From NCBI GenBank assembly GCA_023053575.1, contig JAKZAP010000017.1, positions 4,595,501-4,659,500 on the forward strand: a stretch of 64,000 bases of DNA. Reading direction: 5' to 3'. Position 1 is the first letter of the stretch. Every line of letters begins with the position of its first letter. Source of the stretch: Branchinecta lynchi. Lineage: Eukaryota > Arthropoda > Branchiopoda > Anostraca > Branchinectidae. A program made the translations under genes and the position numbers. Shown here one piece after another: positions 1 through 10,490 of this stretch. Below the pieces are notes generated by a model. The model searched no databases and was not told the origin of the DNA. It saw only the letters and a program-made list of their open reading frames with translations.

Positions 1-603
1 GGGGCGTCATTGGGGGGGGGGGACTTTCTTAGCTTTCCAAGGGGGGGGGGGCCTAGCCATCCATTAAACAATCACAAAATCGGCAAGAAAGGCAGAAGAG
101 GGGCAAGTTGACCAGAAGCTAATCAGAAACAGTGAACCTTTACGTGCATTTTTTTTTATAAGACACTTCTTGATACAATTCTTAGTCTAAATACAGCTTA
201 TTTTACAATTTACTGTTCGATTCCGCATCGTTCTTCTGTTTTAATTTGTTTGTTATCTTATTGTCTCCAGTTGGATCGCTTATTATTGTCCTGGAATTCG
301 TGAATTTAGTTTGTTCTACGCTGAAGAAGGTTCCCGTAAGTGCAACCGAAAATTTATTTTAGTCCTCTTTTATTCCTAGTTATACATCTTAGAGAGATAA
401 CTAGCTGATCAAATAAAATCCCAGAACCTCTCGCTTTGTTGTTTCTTTTCTCAGATGCATCTCTGGTCACATCTATGTAAGATTTGCATTTGAAAAATGA
501 CAATGGGGCGCCAAACGACGTCGGTGCCCCCCCCCCCCCCCCGCTCCGTTTCCGCGAAATGACACCTCTGACTGGAACATATTTAAATAAAAAAGAGACT
601 TAC
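1..603. other. I-BAR intron 2 (partial): poly-G/C tracts and foldback fragment
   Basis: There are two G10-type runs near 11-22 and 42-51 and a C14 run near 529-542. The stretch 305-420 resembles part of one arm of the foldback at 27884-28200: both have a GTGCAACCGAAA block and a later GATAACTAGCTGATCAA-like block. No exon was recognised. Confidence 0.5.
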
Positions 604-739
604 CTCTAGAATTGGTAGCTGCATCAGCGATCTTTTGGAAGGCATCCAAAAACAGAGCTATAGCGCCGAGTGAGCTCCTCAAACTGGAATGTAGTTTTGA
701 AGTTTTCGCTATAAAGTCCTCCCATATCGGTGTATTGTT
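604..739 (-). CDS. I-BAR gene coding exon 2
   Basis: The exon is 136 nt, enters in phase 0 and leaves in phase 1. It contains the strongly conserved WEDFI and FLDAFQK segments. The donor GAG|GTAAGTC is strong. The next exon is not visible in 1-603 and should lie beyond the left edge. Confidence 0.83.
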
Positions 740-3700
740 CTAGACGAAAGAAATTATAAGACAACTCCAAACCGAAAATCCCCCCCCCCCCTCTTAGCGA
801 TTAATTTCTAATTTAACTACGAATTTGTCTCTTGTAAAACAACAATTACAGAACCATCCGCGGCGGATATGGAAACACTATAGCCGAATTCAGGCTGTTA
901 CTGAAACACTGTAAAGCGATACATTTAGCCACTCTGCGAAAACTCTGTAGGTTTACATTTTGTTTTCATCTAGGTTTACGAACAGCCTATTAGTTTGCAT
1001 CAATGCTTGGTTATGTACAGTTTGGTAAGCAGAGCACTCTTGAGCTTGGTAACTTGCTTTGGACCTCTGGGCTCCAAATCAGGCCCTCAAAGTAGGATGC
1101 TATGGGGGTTTCAGGGGCCACAAATCGGTAGTGAGATAAACCATGTCAGGGTAATAAGGGAGGAACCGCGAGAGGGCCTCGCTCCGCACGGTTCGGCTAC
1201 TTTTTATTATTATCAGCGTAAAAATATCTATACACGTATTTACCTGCCGTAGCCCTACCTATAACGCCAATACTCTATATGACAAAGTCCAAAACACGCC
1301 AGCGATCCTCAGGAAGAAGGAGTAAGCGTGTCCGTGCGACTCGAACTCAACGACTCAAATCCTGTGTCAATCAATCACCTCGATCTGTGGGAGCAGCTGT
1401 GACAACACTTCTGCATTTCGTCCACTACACTGTAAAAAGTTTCTCCGAATAAGGATGCAGTATTTGCTACTGGGATTAATCTTATATCTATTCGGATAAG
1501 ATTAATCCGAATTAGGGGTAATCTTATCTCAATAAAGATAAGATTAATCCCAGTAGCAAATACTGCAAGATTTTTTTTACAGTGTAGATACCCCGAGAGG
1601 CCGGAGATTTTGCATCGGCAAGGAGAGACAGTCATCAAGAGTATGCAGCCTAGTCCGTAATCACTCTTACAGTTTAACGACAGCCAACGATTTTCACACT
1701 CGCCTTGCTTCAGTACTTTCGATGCGGAATACGCTCCCGACGGTCGTTCAGGAGAACCTCGTTCGTCAGAAAAAATGGTTATGTTAGTTTGTCCCTTTTT
1801 TTGCTAGAAGTGAATGGGCCTGGGAAAAGGCTTGAACCAGCAGATGCTGTGATAATTTTGTTGAAATCAGAGTTTATTTTTGAGGTATTCGAATATTTTA
1901 GAATAATGGGACACAACAGTGTCTAGTGTGAGGTGTGCTTTAAGAAAAACTCACGCCTTTGCTTTTACAGACAATTCTTAGGATTAAACGAACCTATCTT
2001 AGGTGAAGTTTGATCCTGGTTATACCAGCTAATAGGAGCACTGGCGTAATGAGGGTTCATTTGAGGTATACATGGCAGCCTTTCGGCGGGTAGCGTGTCA
2101 GGATTTAGAGAGAATCGTACAGCGAACATCATAAACAAAAGGTAGGGAAGGGAGGGCAAATGAACCCTCATTACGCCAGTGCTCCTATTAGTCGGTATAA
2201 ACCAGGATCAAACTTCACAACTCCCGAATTAATGTACGTTCAGTCTTAGATACTTGCTTTGACCCCACAACTCAGTATTCATAAGCCTTATGGCCCAATG
2301 AGTCAAAAGGACAATCCGTCACAACAGTTTATAAATGTAGCGTTTTTTACCAGACTTTTTCCCAAACGACTGGGCTTATATACACAATCAATCAAGTTAA
2401 TTAGCACACACACAAATCAAAAGGCTGATAGGCTACGTGCCCATTAAAATGGTGATTAGTCACAGAACAAAGAAACCACAATATCAAACGTTTTCGAAAC
2501 ATGACGACAGCGAGGCCTAGAACAATGGGGGGCGGGCAGGGGGTGGTGGTGATACGGGTGAGTTTTATTTGTGTGAAATCATACATGTTGGAATAAGCAT
2601 GCAGCATTATACGCAATTAAGGTTTTCCTCTAAAAAAAAAGTTTGCGAGCAACACAAAATCCAATGACAGTAGGCTGCGCTACTGGCCTGGCATGGCATG
2701 TTGCACTGTAGCCTACGGTTCATCTACGGTAAGACTATTCGATTTAAGAGACTGAACTGTCAGAAACTTGATAAGGTTTTCTACATGGATGAGCTTGTAA
2801 CAGATGATAGGATGAATGCAGAGATTTACTGTTATCTTTTAATACAAAATCAACCCACAATTTACTAGATAAGGTACCATTCATCTAAGGTAAAAATTAA
2901 GTACATTTTTTAATAGACAGATTTTTGTTTCGAGATCGGTTTTGAGAGCTCTCTGATTTAAAGACCACGATCCTCCCGAGTGCTTGTTTGATCTTACGCC
3001 TTGAGAGTGGGCGAGCTTCCAAATAAATTCTTAAGCAATCACGTCCCTACTGACATTTTGATACCCCTTAGAATACCCCAAACATTTGCTACATCTGCCA
3101 ACAACATTTGAGCAATGCGTGAACTGAAAAAAAAAGGTTACGAGTCTACTCTTAGAAAGCATGTCTCATCGAAAACAAATATAACACAATTCTTCAAGCT
3201 TCGATTTTTGATGGCGAGGTTTGATGGCACCCTAGCTAATTTTAGGACCGAGTGTTGTCCCATCCTAAACAGACAGGGTATGGTGGAGTAGAACCTGTCA
3301 CATATTTGGTTACCTGTGATCAAGTCTTAATCAAACAAAGGTTAGGTTTAGGCTACTTAGAATCAATTTTAGTCTTTCAAAAGTCAAGAAACGGGCAGGG
3401 TGACATATGACCAAAGTTTCTTTCAAGGCTGTCAGTAAAAAGTAAATGAATAAGTAAAGTCAAAGTAAACTCCTTACATACATAACTAATATGTTAAAGG
3501 ACCCCTCGCACTAATTACTCTTTATTTGAATACTTTAAAAACTAGGACGTGCTTTCAACAAATAACCCACGGTTTTTGCTGTTCCAAGCCTTTTACGAAA
3601 CCCGTCGACTTGTAGCGAAAACAGGGAAATAATTTACGTAACCGGTTTCTGGGATCCCAAAACGTAAGTGGAGGGATACCTATGACATCGTAAAGTTGTC

Positions 3701-5072
3701 CGTCTGTCCGTCCGTTCGTCTGTTAGCACGATAACTCTCGAAGGGGTTGAGATATTTTGATCAAACTTGGCATGAGGACTCTTTACGTCAAAGTACAGGT
3801 CAAGTTTGAAGATGGGCTATGTAGCTCTATATTTAGGGGTGGGGGAGGGGTTTAAAATTAAGAGGACCAAAAAATATGTTTTAAAAGCTAATCAAATAGT
3901 CGAATAAGGGGTAAGGGGATATGCTGAATCCGAATATGAAATTTATTTTCTCGCCGGACAAATAGTTCACCCGGAATCCGGCGAAAACCGGAATATTTGT
4001 GAAAAGTAATATGAAACTGATTGGAGGTTCGATTTAGGGACAAGGAAACGTGCTGAGTTCAAATATGAAAATTATTTTCTCGCCGGACAATAAGTCCGGC
4101 CGGAATCCGGCCAAAACCCGAGAATTTGTTTAAAGTAAAAGTTTTATTTAAATTTGATAAGATGTTCGATTTCCGGGTAAGAAGACATGCTGAATTCGCA
4201 TATGACAACCATTTTCTCACCGGACGTATAGACCGCTCGGAATCCGGATGAAACCGGACAATTTGTTAAAAGTAAAAGTTTAATTGGAAGTTGATTAGAG
4301 GTTGGATGTAGGGGTAAGGAGACATGCTGAATTCATTTTTGAGCTTTATTTTTTCGCCGGACAAGTAGTTCCGGAATCCCGCCGAAACCGGAAAATTGGC
4401 AGAAGTAAGGCAGGAAGTTTCGATCTGCTTCGTCAAAATAGATATGACTTAAAGGGGTAAACACACATGCTTAATCCATATCTGAACTTGGTTTTTACAT
4501 ATGATCAGCTATTTTGACTTAATCTTTTAATTTTAATAGTAAAAGCGTTCAAGGAGTCTGGCGAAGACTCGATCTGGCGAAGACAAGACCCAATTGTCTG
4601 GATAAAATTTGAACTTTTGGGATCCAATCGAAACCTTTGGTCTTGTTCTGATGGAAAAAGTTCTCGCAGACAACCGTCGACAGCGTGATAAACATCGAAG
4701 GTACCAAAATACTGCAAGTGAGAAAATCAGCGTGGTTTCATTAGAGCCGTTAGAGGGGTTAGAACGTACCGTCCAAAATTGGGGTCAACGGGTTTAGAGA
4801 TATATGGAGTGATTGTGGAAGTAGGTTGCATTAGTATTATAGGTGAGACAGGACCTTTAATGATCAAATGCACAATAAAATGTGAAACGAGAGTGAAGTG
4901 CAACAGCTGTGTAGACGTTCAGCCAGGAACAGAACGGGGATTTGTTTACCATAAGGGGTCAGTTACTGGTGTGGCACCATAAGCTACATCAAACCGGCAA
5001 CATGAAACTTACCTTCAGATCAACGATTATCTGCTGAAACAATCCTCCAAGAATATTAATATCACTGTCCAT
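604..5072 (-). CDS. I-BAR (IMD) domain protein, MTSS1/MIM-like; N-terminal two exons, partial
   Basis: Two exons join in phase to encode 65 residues: exon 1 at 5072-5013 (20 codons from ATG at 5072) and exon 2 at 739-604 (45 codons plus one base). The product begins MDSDINILGGLFQQ and continues with WEDFIAKTSKL and FLDAFQKIADAATN, the start of an I-BAR (inverse BAR) domain as in MTSS1/missing-in-metastasis. That family binds phosphoinositide membranes and actin and bends plasma membrane outward. Splice sites fit: the exon 1 donor is AAG|GTAAG, the exon 2 acceptor TCTAG|AAC and its donor AGAG|GTAAGT. The rest of the I-BAR domain and the C-terminus lie left of the window. The 4.3-kb intron 1 is full of repeats. 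BAIAP2-type I-BAR proteins are the alternative; the WEDFI and FLDAFQK.AD.ATN pattern favours MTSS. Confidence 0.85.
1427..1589. mobile_element. Hairpin MITE, family E (CACTGTAAAAA termini)
   Basis: The ends read CACTGTAAAAA and TTTTTTACAGTG, and the inner arms (GCAGTATTTGCTACTGGGAT and its complement) pair through nearly the whole length, giving a hairpin of about 160 bp. TA flanks both ends, consistent with a 2-bp target duplication. A diverged copy is at 35122-35305. The CACTG termini suggest a CACTA/EnSpm-type origin, but no transposase is present, so the superfamily is an inference. Confidence 0.7.
2004..2217. repeat. Inverted repeat with arms of about 65 bp
   Basis: The left arm starts TGAAGTTTGATCCTGGTTAT and includes GGAGCACTGGCGTAATGAGG; the right arm holds the near-perfect complement and ends AACTTCA. 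The spacer is about 80 bp. This is a foldback or MITE-like structure with no coding capacity. Confidence 0.75.
2218..3493. other. I-BAR intron 1 sequence with no recognised feature
   Basis: The sequence is A+T-rich. Short open frames occur on both strands but none has a recognisable domain or a paired splice-site context. I see no clear repeat structure here. Confidence 0.4.
3498..4856 (+). repeat. Family G repeat (TTAA-flanked) interrupted by a family A element
   Basis: TTAA flanks both ends (3494-3497 and 4857-4860), next to AGGACCCC at the left and AGGACCT at the right, suggesting a TTAA-targeting (piggyBac-like) non-autonomous element. The family A element at 3651-4645 splits it; the uninterrupted relative on the minus strand at about 34750-35085 shows the sequence running straight across that point. 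A further partial relative is at 30982-31365. The translated frame around 4650-4790 resembles 34716-34910, but this reflects shared repeat DNA and not a host gene. Confidence 0.6.
3651..4645 (+). mobile_element. Family A element (GGGATCCCAAAACG...GGTCTTG) with internal minisatellite
   Basis: The left module starts GGGATCCCAAAACGTAAG and holds a run of GTCCGTCTGTCCGTCC. The centre has repeats of about 130 bp built around CGCCGGACAAGTAGTTC and GGAATCCGGCC. The right module has TTTTGGGATCC and ends CCTTTGGTCTTG. TTCT flanks both ends (3647-3650 and 4646-4649), a likely 4-bp target duplication. No protein is encoded. Conserved flanks around tandem repeats resemble non-autonomous Helentron or bivalve 'pearl'-type elements, although a target duplication argues against rolling-circle insertion; the class is unknown. 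Confidence 0.7.
5013..5072 (-). CDS. I-BAR gene coding exon 1
   Basis: This exon holds the ATG and 20 codons and ends in phase 0 at a consensus donor (AAG|GTAAG). It encodes the first amphipathic helix of the I-BAR fold. No longer upstream reading is supported, and the ATG matches where MTSS proteins begin. Confidence 0.82.
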
Positions 5073-5349
5073 TTTGCATTTGTTTGGTACACAGCTGAAT
5101 TCCAATAGCTTTAACTGCCACTATTTGTATTCATAGCATAAATCCACTGCTGCTTTTCTAACAATTAATTAATCGAGCTGCAATGAGCACACATCCAATT
5201 CTAGGAAACTGGCTTGTTTCTTAGAAACTCTTCCAGGACTCACCAAATACACTTAAACAAATTTTTAGCACTGACGGGCATTAAATCCCCCAAAATGTAG
5301 GCTATCTGAAAGACGAAAACAAAATTAATAACTAAGATAAGAACACTTT

Positions 5350-5775
5350 CATCTATTGTTCGATAGCCTAGTCGACAAAAATGCGTTATTTTTGTAATAG
5401 GCTACAACGAACATATGGTTATGTTAGATACAAGCTCGTTGCATTCCGGGCTGTCTCTGGTCTTTTGTCACCGGTGTCCAGTTCTCTCTTGTAACGCGTT
5501 TTTTGGTTTCACTGGTGAGTGCAAAAACGGCATAAATTCTAGGTGGGGCGCGAAACTGCAAAACCCCCGTTAAATGTTGATGAAAAGTTGCTAGCTTCTC
5601 GGTACCCGGTGAATACCCACCGGTGGATGCAAAAACGCCTAATAACAATAACCGGAGATTACCGCTGCGAACTCCCGTGACAAAGAACGCAGCTATTGTT
5701 TCATAGCCCAGTCTACCATGAATGCCTAATTTTTGTAATAGGCTACAAAAGACATATGGTTATATTCGATACAGT
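5350..5775. mobile_element. Family D MITE (minus) bounded by an 80-bp direct duplication
   Basis: The interior (about 5429-5697) is a reverse-oriented family D copy, with GCTCGTTGCATTCCGGGCTG at one end and AAGAACGCAGCT at the other; relatives are at 43899-44193 and 54980-55279. On both sides (5350-5428 and 5690-5775) lies a related block containing TTTTTGTAATAGGCTACAA and CATATGGTTAT, so the MITE sits between two copies of a direct repeat. Confidence 0.6.
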
Positions 5776-7889
5776 AGAGGTATATTTGCCCTAAGCGCCT
5801 ACAGTATAGATATATATGCCCTAAGGGCCTCTGGAGGGGCAGGAGGAACTAAGGTAAGAGGTATATTTATTTGAACGTTTGTTGACTTCAAACAGTGCAA
5901 ATTTCACGCACTGGGGTCAAACGGTGCAGAAGTCGGACCAAGATGACTGAACTGTGGAATTCTGCTCAAGAAAGAGCCAAGTGGAGGTCAGACGTTGTCA
6001 TCTTATGTATGTGCCACCAGGCTCGGGAAGCCCTAGTCTAACTAAGTAAGACTTGCTGTGATGCCTGTGACAAAAGACAACTACCAGTTAGCCAAGGTAG
6101 CTCTAATAAGGGGCCCCTGATAAAACCGGAATAGGTGGTTTGGATCTTTAATTAGCCCAAAACTGCACCATTCAAATTTAAGTAACTTTTTAACTAAACA
6201 TGTACATCCGCTGTTCATGTAGCCAATATACAGTAGAAGTCTAGCAACTACACCAAGCGAAAGTTGTAATCGTTTTGATAAATACTGAACTCTGTAGGCT
6301 ATGGAGGGGCGTCGCTATCAAAATTCGAGAGTAAAGGGACGGCAAGGCGGCGCCCCGTCGCCCGTTTCAGCTTTTCGTCGCATATGTGTTCAGCAAACTC
6401 GTGGTACCTGCAAGCGCTATAGTCGTATCTTCAACTTCAAGGGCGGTTCGAAGGGCTTGGGCGGGGGAGGTGACTAACTCAAAATATACGATTGGCAGAC
6501 GTTCGGCAAGGCTCAAGAGTCATACCAGTTAGAAACATAGCCAAGAAGCTCAACACCACATGCGAGAAACTGTACGAGTTTAAAGAAACTGAAGGTGAAC
6601 GTCATTCGCATAACGGCAATTCGATTCCGTAATGTCCGACCGCAGCAGTTTCTGATGACAGTATATCAGACGATGACCTTTTTCGGGCTAAACACTACGA
6701 CCCCCCAGCACAATCTAGCTTTTAATGAGACCCTACTCCCGGAATTCCAAGCCTAAAAGCCTCAAGGGCGCTAGCGCTAACCCTTACTTGAATCGAGAGA
6801 AAAACTTTAGAAAGACTTGTTCTGAAGAATCTTTAATTGAAACCAGAAAATTCTTGAAAATGTATGTCATAAGCAAAATCAGCCTGACCTTAATTGAACT
6901 GAAAGATGTTGGTACACAACTGATTCTGTTAGAACTTGGGTTAAAACTGTGCACTGCAGGGTGAAATTTATGATTTGACAACTGTCTTTTGACAATCTTG
7001 GAAGCTCAAATCTGACAATCATACTTCTCATTCGGACAAAATATAATTGAAAAATTTGAAAAAAATCTTGAATCATTAAAAATAGCCCACCGCCTCTTTA
7101 CATCAATTTGGCAGCTAGAACCTGCAACTGAGAATGCAATTCCTTAAGTTTCAAAGGCTCGAGAACCCAGAACCGCCTATGTCCAAGCTGGATGTCAACT
7201 CAGTTTCATGGTAACCCTGAACTAGCCTTACTGACTTTTCTGTTTGTACTGCCAGCCCCCTATTTAGCCTTTCTAGGTGCGTGCCAAGCTGAGCTGAATT
7301 TTTGTGGTTGGGGGCTCTGCAAGTGCACAGTTAATCTCAATTTTTGTGGTCGGGCGCTCGCAGAGCACCCACTTTAGCTCAATTGTTGTGGTTGTGTGAT
7401 CTGCGAGCGCCCGTTTTATCTTTTTTCTTTCTTCGAGGGGGTGTGGTAACCTCCTCTCACAGCAACGCCCCTGACTGTATGGACTAAGATGAGCTCGTGA
7501 ATCCAACATGTTCATAAATTATTGAGTGGGTAGGCTAAGACTGCACTGAGAAGCTAAGCTAACACTGCTTTTCTTATTGATTAGCTGAATTTTAGGCAGA
7601 AGTGACATACAAAATTCAAATAAAAGCCAACTATACTAAGTTTGTAAGTCAGCTGATTTATCCATTTAGCGCAGTCATATAGAAGTCAAATAGAATTTAC
7701 AGTCAGCTTGAAGGAACACAGGGTACCTGACCTCAATTTTACACTACCTCGATTTTTGCCACGGGAATGTTAAAATGAAATGTGCATGCTGTCCTGACAG
7801 TCAAGAGGCATAATATGTCTTTTTTCAATACTCATCTTTTTTCAATACTCATATGTTCAAAACATTCAAATTCTGTGGCTTTTCTTTGT
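5776..7889. other. Intergenic sequence, nothing recognised
   Basis: About 2.1 kb with only short ORFs. An open stretch near 6500-6635 lacks recognisable domains and convincing splice sites. A locally repeated phrase around 7285-7400 (GAATTTTTGTGGT followed by a G-rich block) recurs about three times. No gene can be supported. Confidence 0.35.
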
Positions 7890-8070
7890 TTTGAAGCTTT
7901 GACAAGGGATTTTCTGGCTGTTGACATAAGTTTCATCTTTTGTCTCTGTTCTGTTCGCTGTTTTATATTTTTCCCATTTTAAAAAAAAAATGGAACACTG
8001 TTTCTCATTTCCCCATTTGTGTACGCTGTTCCGTGTTCTGCTTTGCAAAACACATAACTTGCTCTCCTAG

Positions 8071-8203
8071 ATAAATATTCTTTGAGCCCAAGCTGACTTT
8101 GAAACATTTCAAAGTCTGACGAGGACCTTTGCCAAGAAGGGCCGAAATATCGCTGATGAAGAATCATAGCTGACGTATCCGTTGTAAACATTGTTTGAAT
8201 AAA
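8071..8203 (+). mobile_element. Penelope-like terminal fragment with 12-bp target duplication
   Basis: The 133-bp insert lies between two copies of TTGCTCTCCTAG (8059-8070 and 8204-8215). It starts with an inverted end piece (ATAAATATTCTTTGAGCCCA), then switches to a forward partial copy of the unit seen at 19133-19764, and ends TTGTTTGAATAAA. Family H copy 2 at about 9300 shows the unoccupied target. A 12-bp duplication and an inverted partial copy at one end fit Penelope-like elements. Confidence 0.82.
8112..8156 (+). ncRNA. Hammerhead-ribozyme-like core (truncated stem I)
   Basis: The order is CTGACGA, a stem II hairpin (GGACCTTT...AAGGGCC), GAAA, then TATC. All core positions of the CUGANGA...GAAA consensus are present. 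The upstream strand of stem I has been replaced by the junction with the inverted end (TTTCAAAGT), so pairing with GCTG is mostly lost and cleavage is unlikely in this copy. Confidence 0.6.
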
Positions 8204-9129
8204 TTGCTCTCCTAGCATGTTTTCTCACTGTTCAGATAGAAAATTGCAGAGTGATTCGCAGATAGAAAAGAAAGAATAGCGAAAGTTCAGGGGATAAAGA
8301 TGGACCCTCAAGTATGGTCGTTTTGGAATTTGATTTGCAATTTAACAGATTTCCTGCCTAAGACATGCTAAGGAACCTAAATTTGCATTTTTCTCAGAAT
8401 AGCCACAAAACATGAAAGCGTAAGCAAAAACTGTTTTTTTTTATCCAAACCAGACAACTGTGAAACACAGAACATGGAACAAGAACCAGAGACAAAAAAT
8501 GCAACTATTGATAACTCTACCTTTTTCATCATTTGTATGTCAATCGAGGTAAGGTTAGAATGAGGTGATCTTGTTTGAAACGAAAAATATGTTTAGCTTG
8601 AAATATTGAAGCAATATTTACTTATCCAATACATAAACCATTCAATCTGCTTCAATCTAGTATGTTTATAATATTTGTTGGTTCCTTTTTAAGCCAGAAA
8701 GATTATTGCAAAGGAAAGACTTCTCTGGAAATTTTAAATCTTGTCTGAAGTAGGATATCCCTCCTCCTGTACTTCTGCATGAAGTTCAAAACAAACTTAC
8801 TGAAAGAGATACAGGATGGGTATCCAACCTTGAACATATATAAAATTGAACTTGGCCTAAAAATCTTACAACAAAACTTTTGTGCTGTCCAAAACAGATC
8901 CTGGGTCATTCAGTATTTTATTCTTGACAGTTAGGACCTTGATATGACTGCATGGGAATTTTCCTTTCAACAATTCCAGCAGTTTAGGCCAGGTCTGAGG
9001 TTGTATACACACCCTACAGGCTACACTGCAATATGCAGGCTTTTATAGTTTAATTTTTAAGGAAACATCACCTACCAGCTGGATGTTTTTATTATAGATC
9101 CAACCAAAAAAAGTCAATCATCATGGCAT

Positions 9130-9620
9130 GGGCATGACATCAGTTAAGTTTTTTGTCTCTGTTCTGTTTGCTGTTTTCTCTCTGTTTTATATTTTTCCTG
9201 TTTTTGTTAAAACACGGAACACTCTGTTTCTCATTTTCCCGTTTTTGTCTGCTGTTCTGTGTTCCGTATTCTCTGTTCCGCTGTCTGTTTCGCAAAACAC
9301 GGAACTTACTCTCCTAACATGTTTTATCACTGTTCAGATAGAAAATTGCAGAGGGATTCACAGATAGAAGAAACAATTGCAGAAGTCTGGAGGATAAAGC
9401 AGGATCCTAAGATATGGTCATTTTGGAATTTAATTCAATTTAAAATAAATTTAAAAACAATTTAACAAATTTTCTGTTTAAGACATGCTCAGGATCCTAA
9501 ATATATGTTTTCGTAAGAACAGCAGCAAAACACAGAACAGCGTAAGCAAAACGCCGTTTTTTACCCAAACCAGAAAACTGTGAACATAGAAACGGAACAG
9601 GAACCGGAGACAAAAAATGC
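9130..9620 (+). repeat. Family H repeat copy 2 (uninterrupted)
   Basis: The sequence is similar to 7890-8510 over several hundred bases without the Penelope insertion (ACTTACTCTCCTAACATG at the equivalent of the target site). It is T-rich with repeated CTGTTC/CCGT motifs. No coding potential was recognised, and the class of repeat is unknown. Confidence 0.6.
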
Positions 9621-10453
9621 AAATATTGTCATCATCACTGAAATGGTTACAAAGTCGCCCAGGCCCCAGATTCAACATAACATCTGGACAGGCACTTCTG
9701 GCTAGAACAGTCCAAGGGAACGTACCTCTTCTGCAGAACTCAAAATCCGAGCTACCTCATTTGTTTAGGCTAGCATATTACACGAAAATCCAACAGTTCC
9801 TCACTCTGCGACCAGCAGCAAGAGACTGACAACAATAACAGTGCAGCATGTTTTCGACGGTAGCGCGACCAAGGAGGAAAATCAGTAAGCAGATCAGCTT
9901 TCAAATCGACCACTAGATGACTTATGAGTTGAAATCCTGCCAAAATCGTCCGGGCATGCAACTGGCAGCTAATTTAACACATGCAAATTATTACGAATAT
10001 ACTATTTCTTAATACAATTTCCAAATCCTAAGATAGGTTTAGACAAGGACAATAAATAGAACAAATCCTTTTCAGCTAGTAGCTGACTGATACTAGACGC
10101 CACCTAGGATCCGGATACGGATTATCGTGTCATCGTTTTGATCAATCTTCTATCAACAAAAATAAACTTGGCTATCAGAAACTTTGGATCTTTTCCATTT
10201 CAGTAGATCAATAGGCTAGGACAGAAGAGGCAGCGTATATCCGTATTTATTAAGCCAGGTAAATATTCTGTTTAGCCTAGCTTTTGTGTTAGGCTAAGGA
10301 AGCACAGGAATGTTGCCTCATAACAGTAGCCTAGCTAGTGTTGTTAGCAAACAACAGGAGTGTTGCCTCATAACTTGCTTGCTAATAGCAAGCAAGGTGT
10401 CCTGTAAAAAACTTTGAAGTTTGAACAGATGTGTATGTTACATTTAAATATTT
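9621..10453. other. Intergenic sequence, nothing recognised
   Basis: Short ORFs only. Two similar phrases (AGGAATGTTGCCTCATAAC and AGGAGTGTTGCCTCATAAC at about 10306 and 10358) form a small local direct repeat. No gene is supported. Confidence 0.35.
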
Positions 10454-10490
10454 GAACATATGTTTCAGAGTCAGCTGGGGCTCAAGGAAT
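10454..10490 (+). mobile_element. Penelope-type terminal fragment abutting the LINE
   Basis: The segment TTTCAGAGTCAGCTGGGGCTCAAGG matches the conserved end of the 251-bp unit (TTTCAAAGTCAGCTTGGGCTC at 19266). It stops at the first codon of the LINE reading frame, marking a junction between the two retroelements. Confidence 0.6.

Larger units (their letters stand above)
7890..8510 (+). repeat. Family H repeat copy 1, interrupted by a Penelope-type insertion
   Basis: This copy shares TTTGTCTCTGTTCTGTT, TTCAGATAGAAAATTGCAGAG and CAGACAACTGTGAA-type blocks, in the same order, with copy 2 at 9130-9620. The insertion at 8071-8203 splits copy 1 and is absent from copy 2, which confirms the insertion boundaries. 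Confidence 0.65.

Noticed and set aside
4609..4797. ORF similar in translation to one at 34716-34910
   Set aside because: The similarity is explained by shared family G repeat DNA, with no splice context or domain.
6500..6640. Possible short coding exon (GSRVIPVRNIAKKLN-like frame)
   Set aside because: No matching family, no acceptor of quality, and no partner exons.
8071..8203. Type III hammerhead using the hairpin GACTTTGAAA-CA-TTTCAAAGTC as stem I
   Set aside because: The base at position 17 would be G, which is not permissive, and stem III would not pair; the hairpin is only the inverted-end junction.
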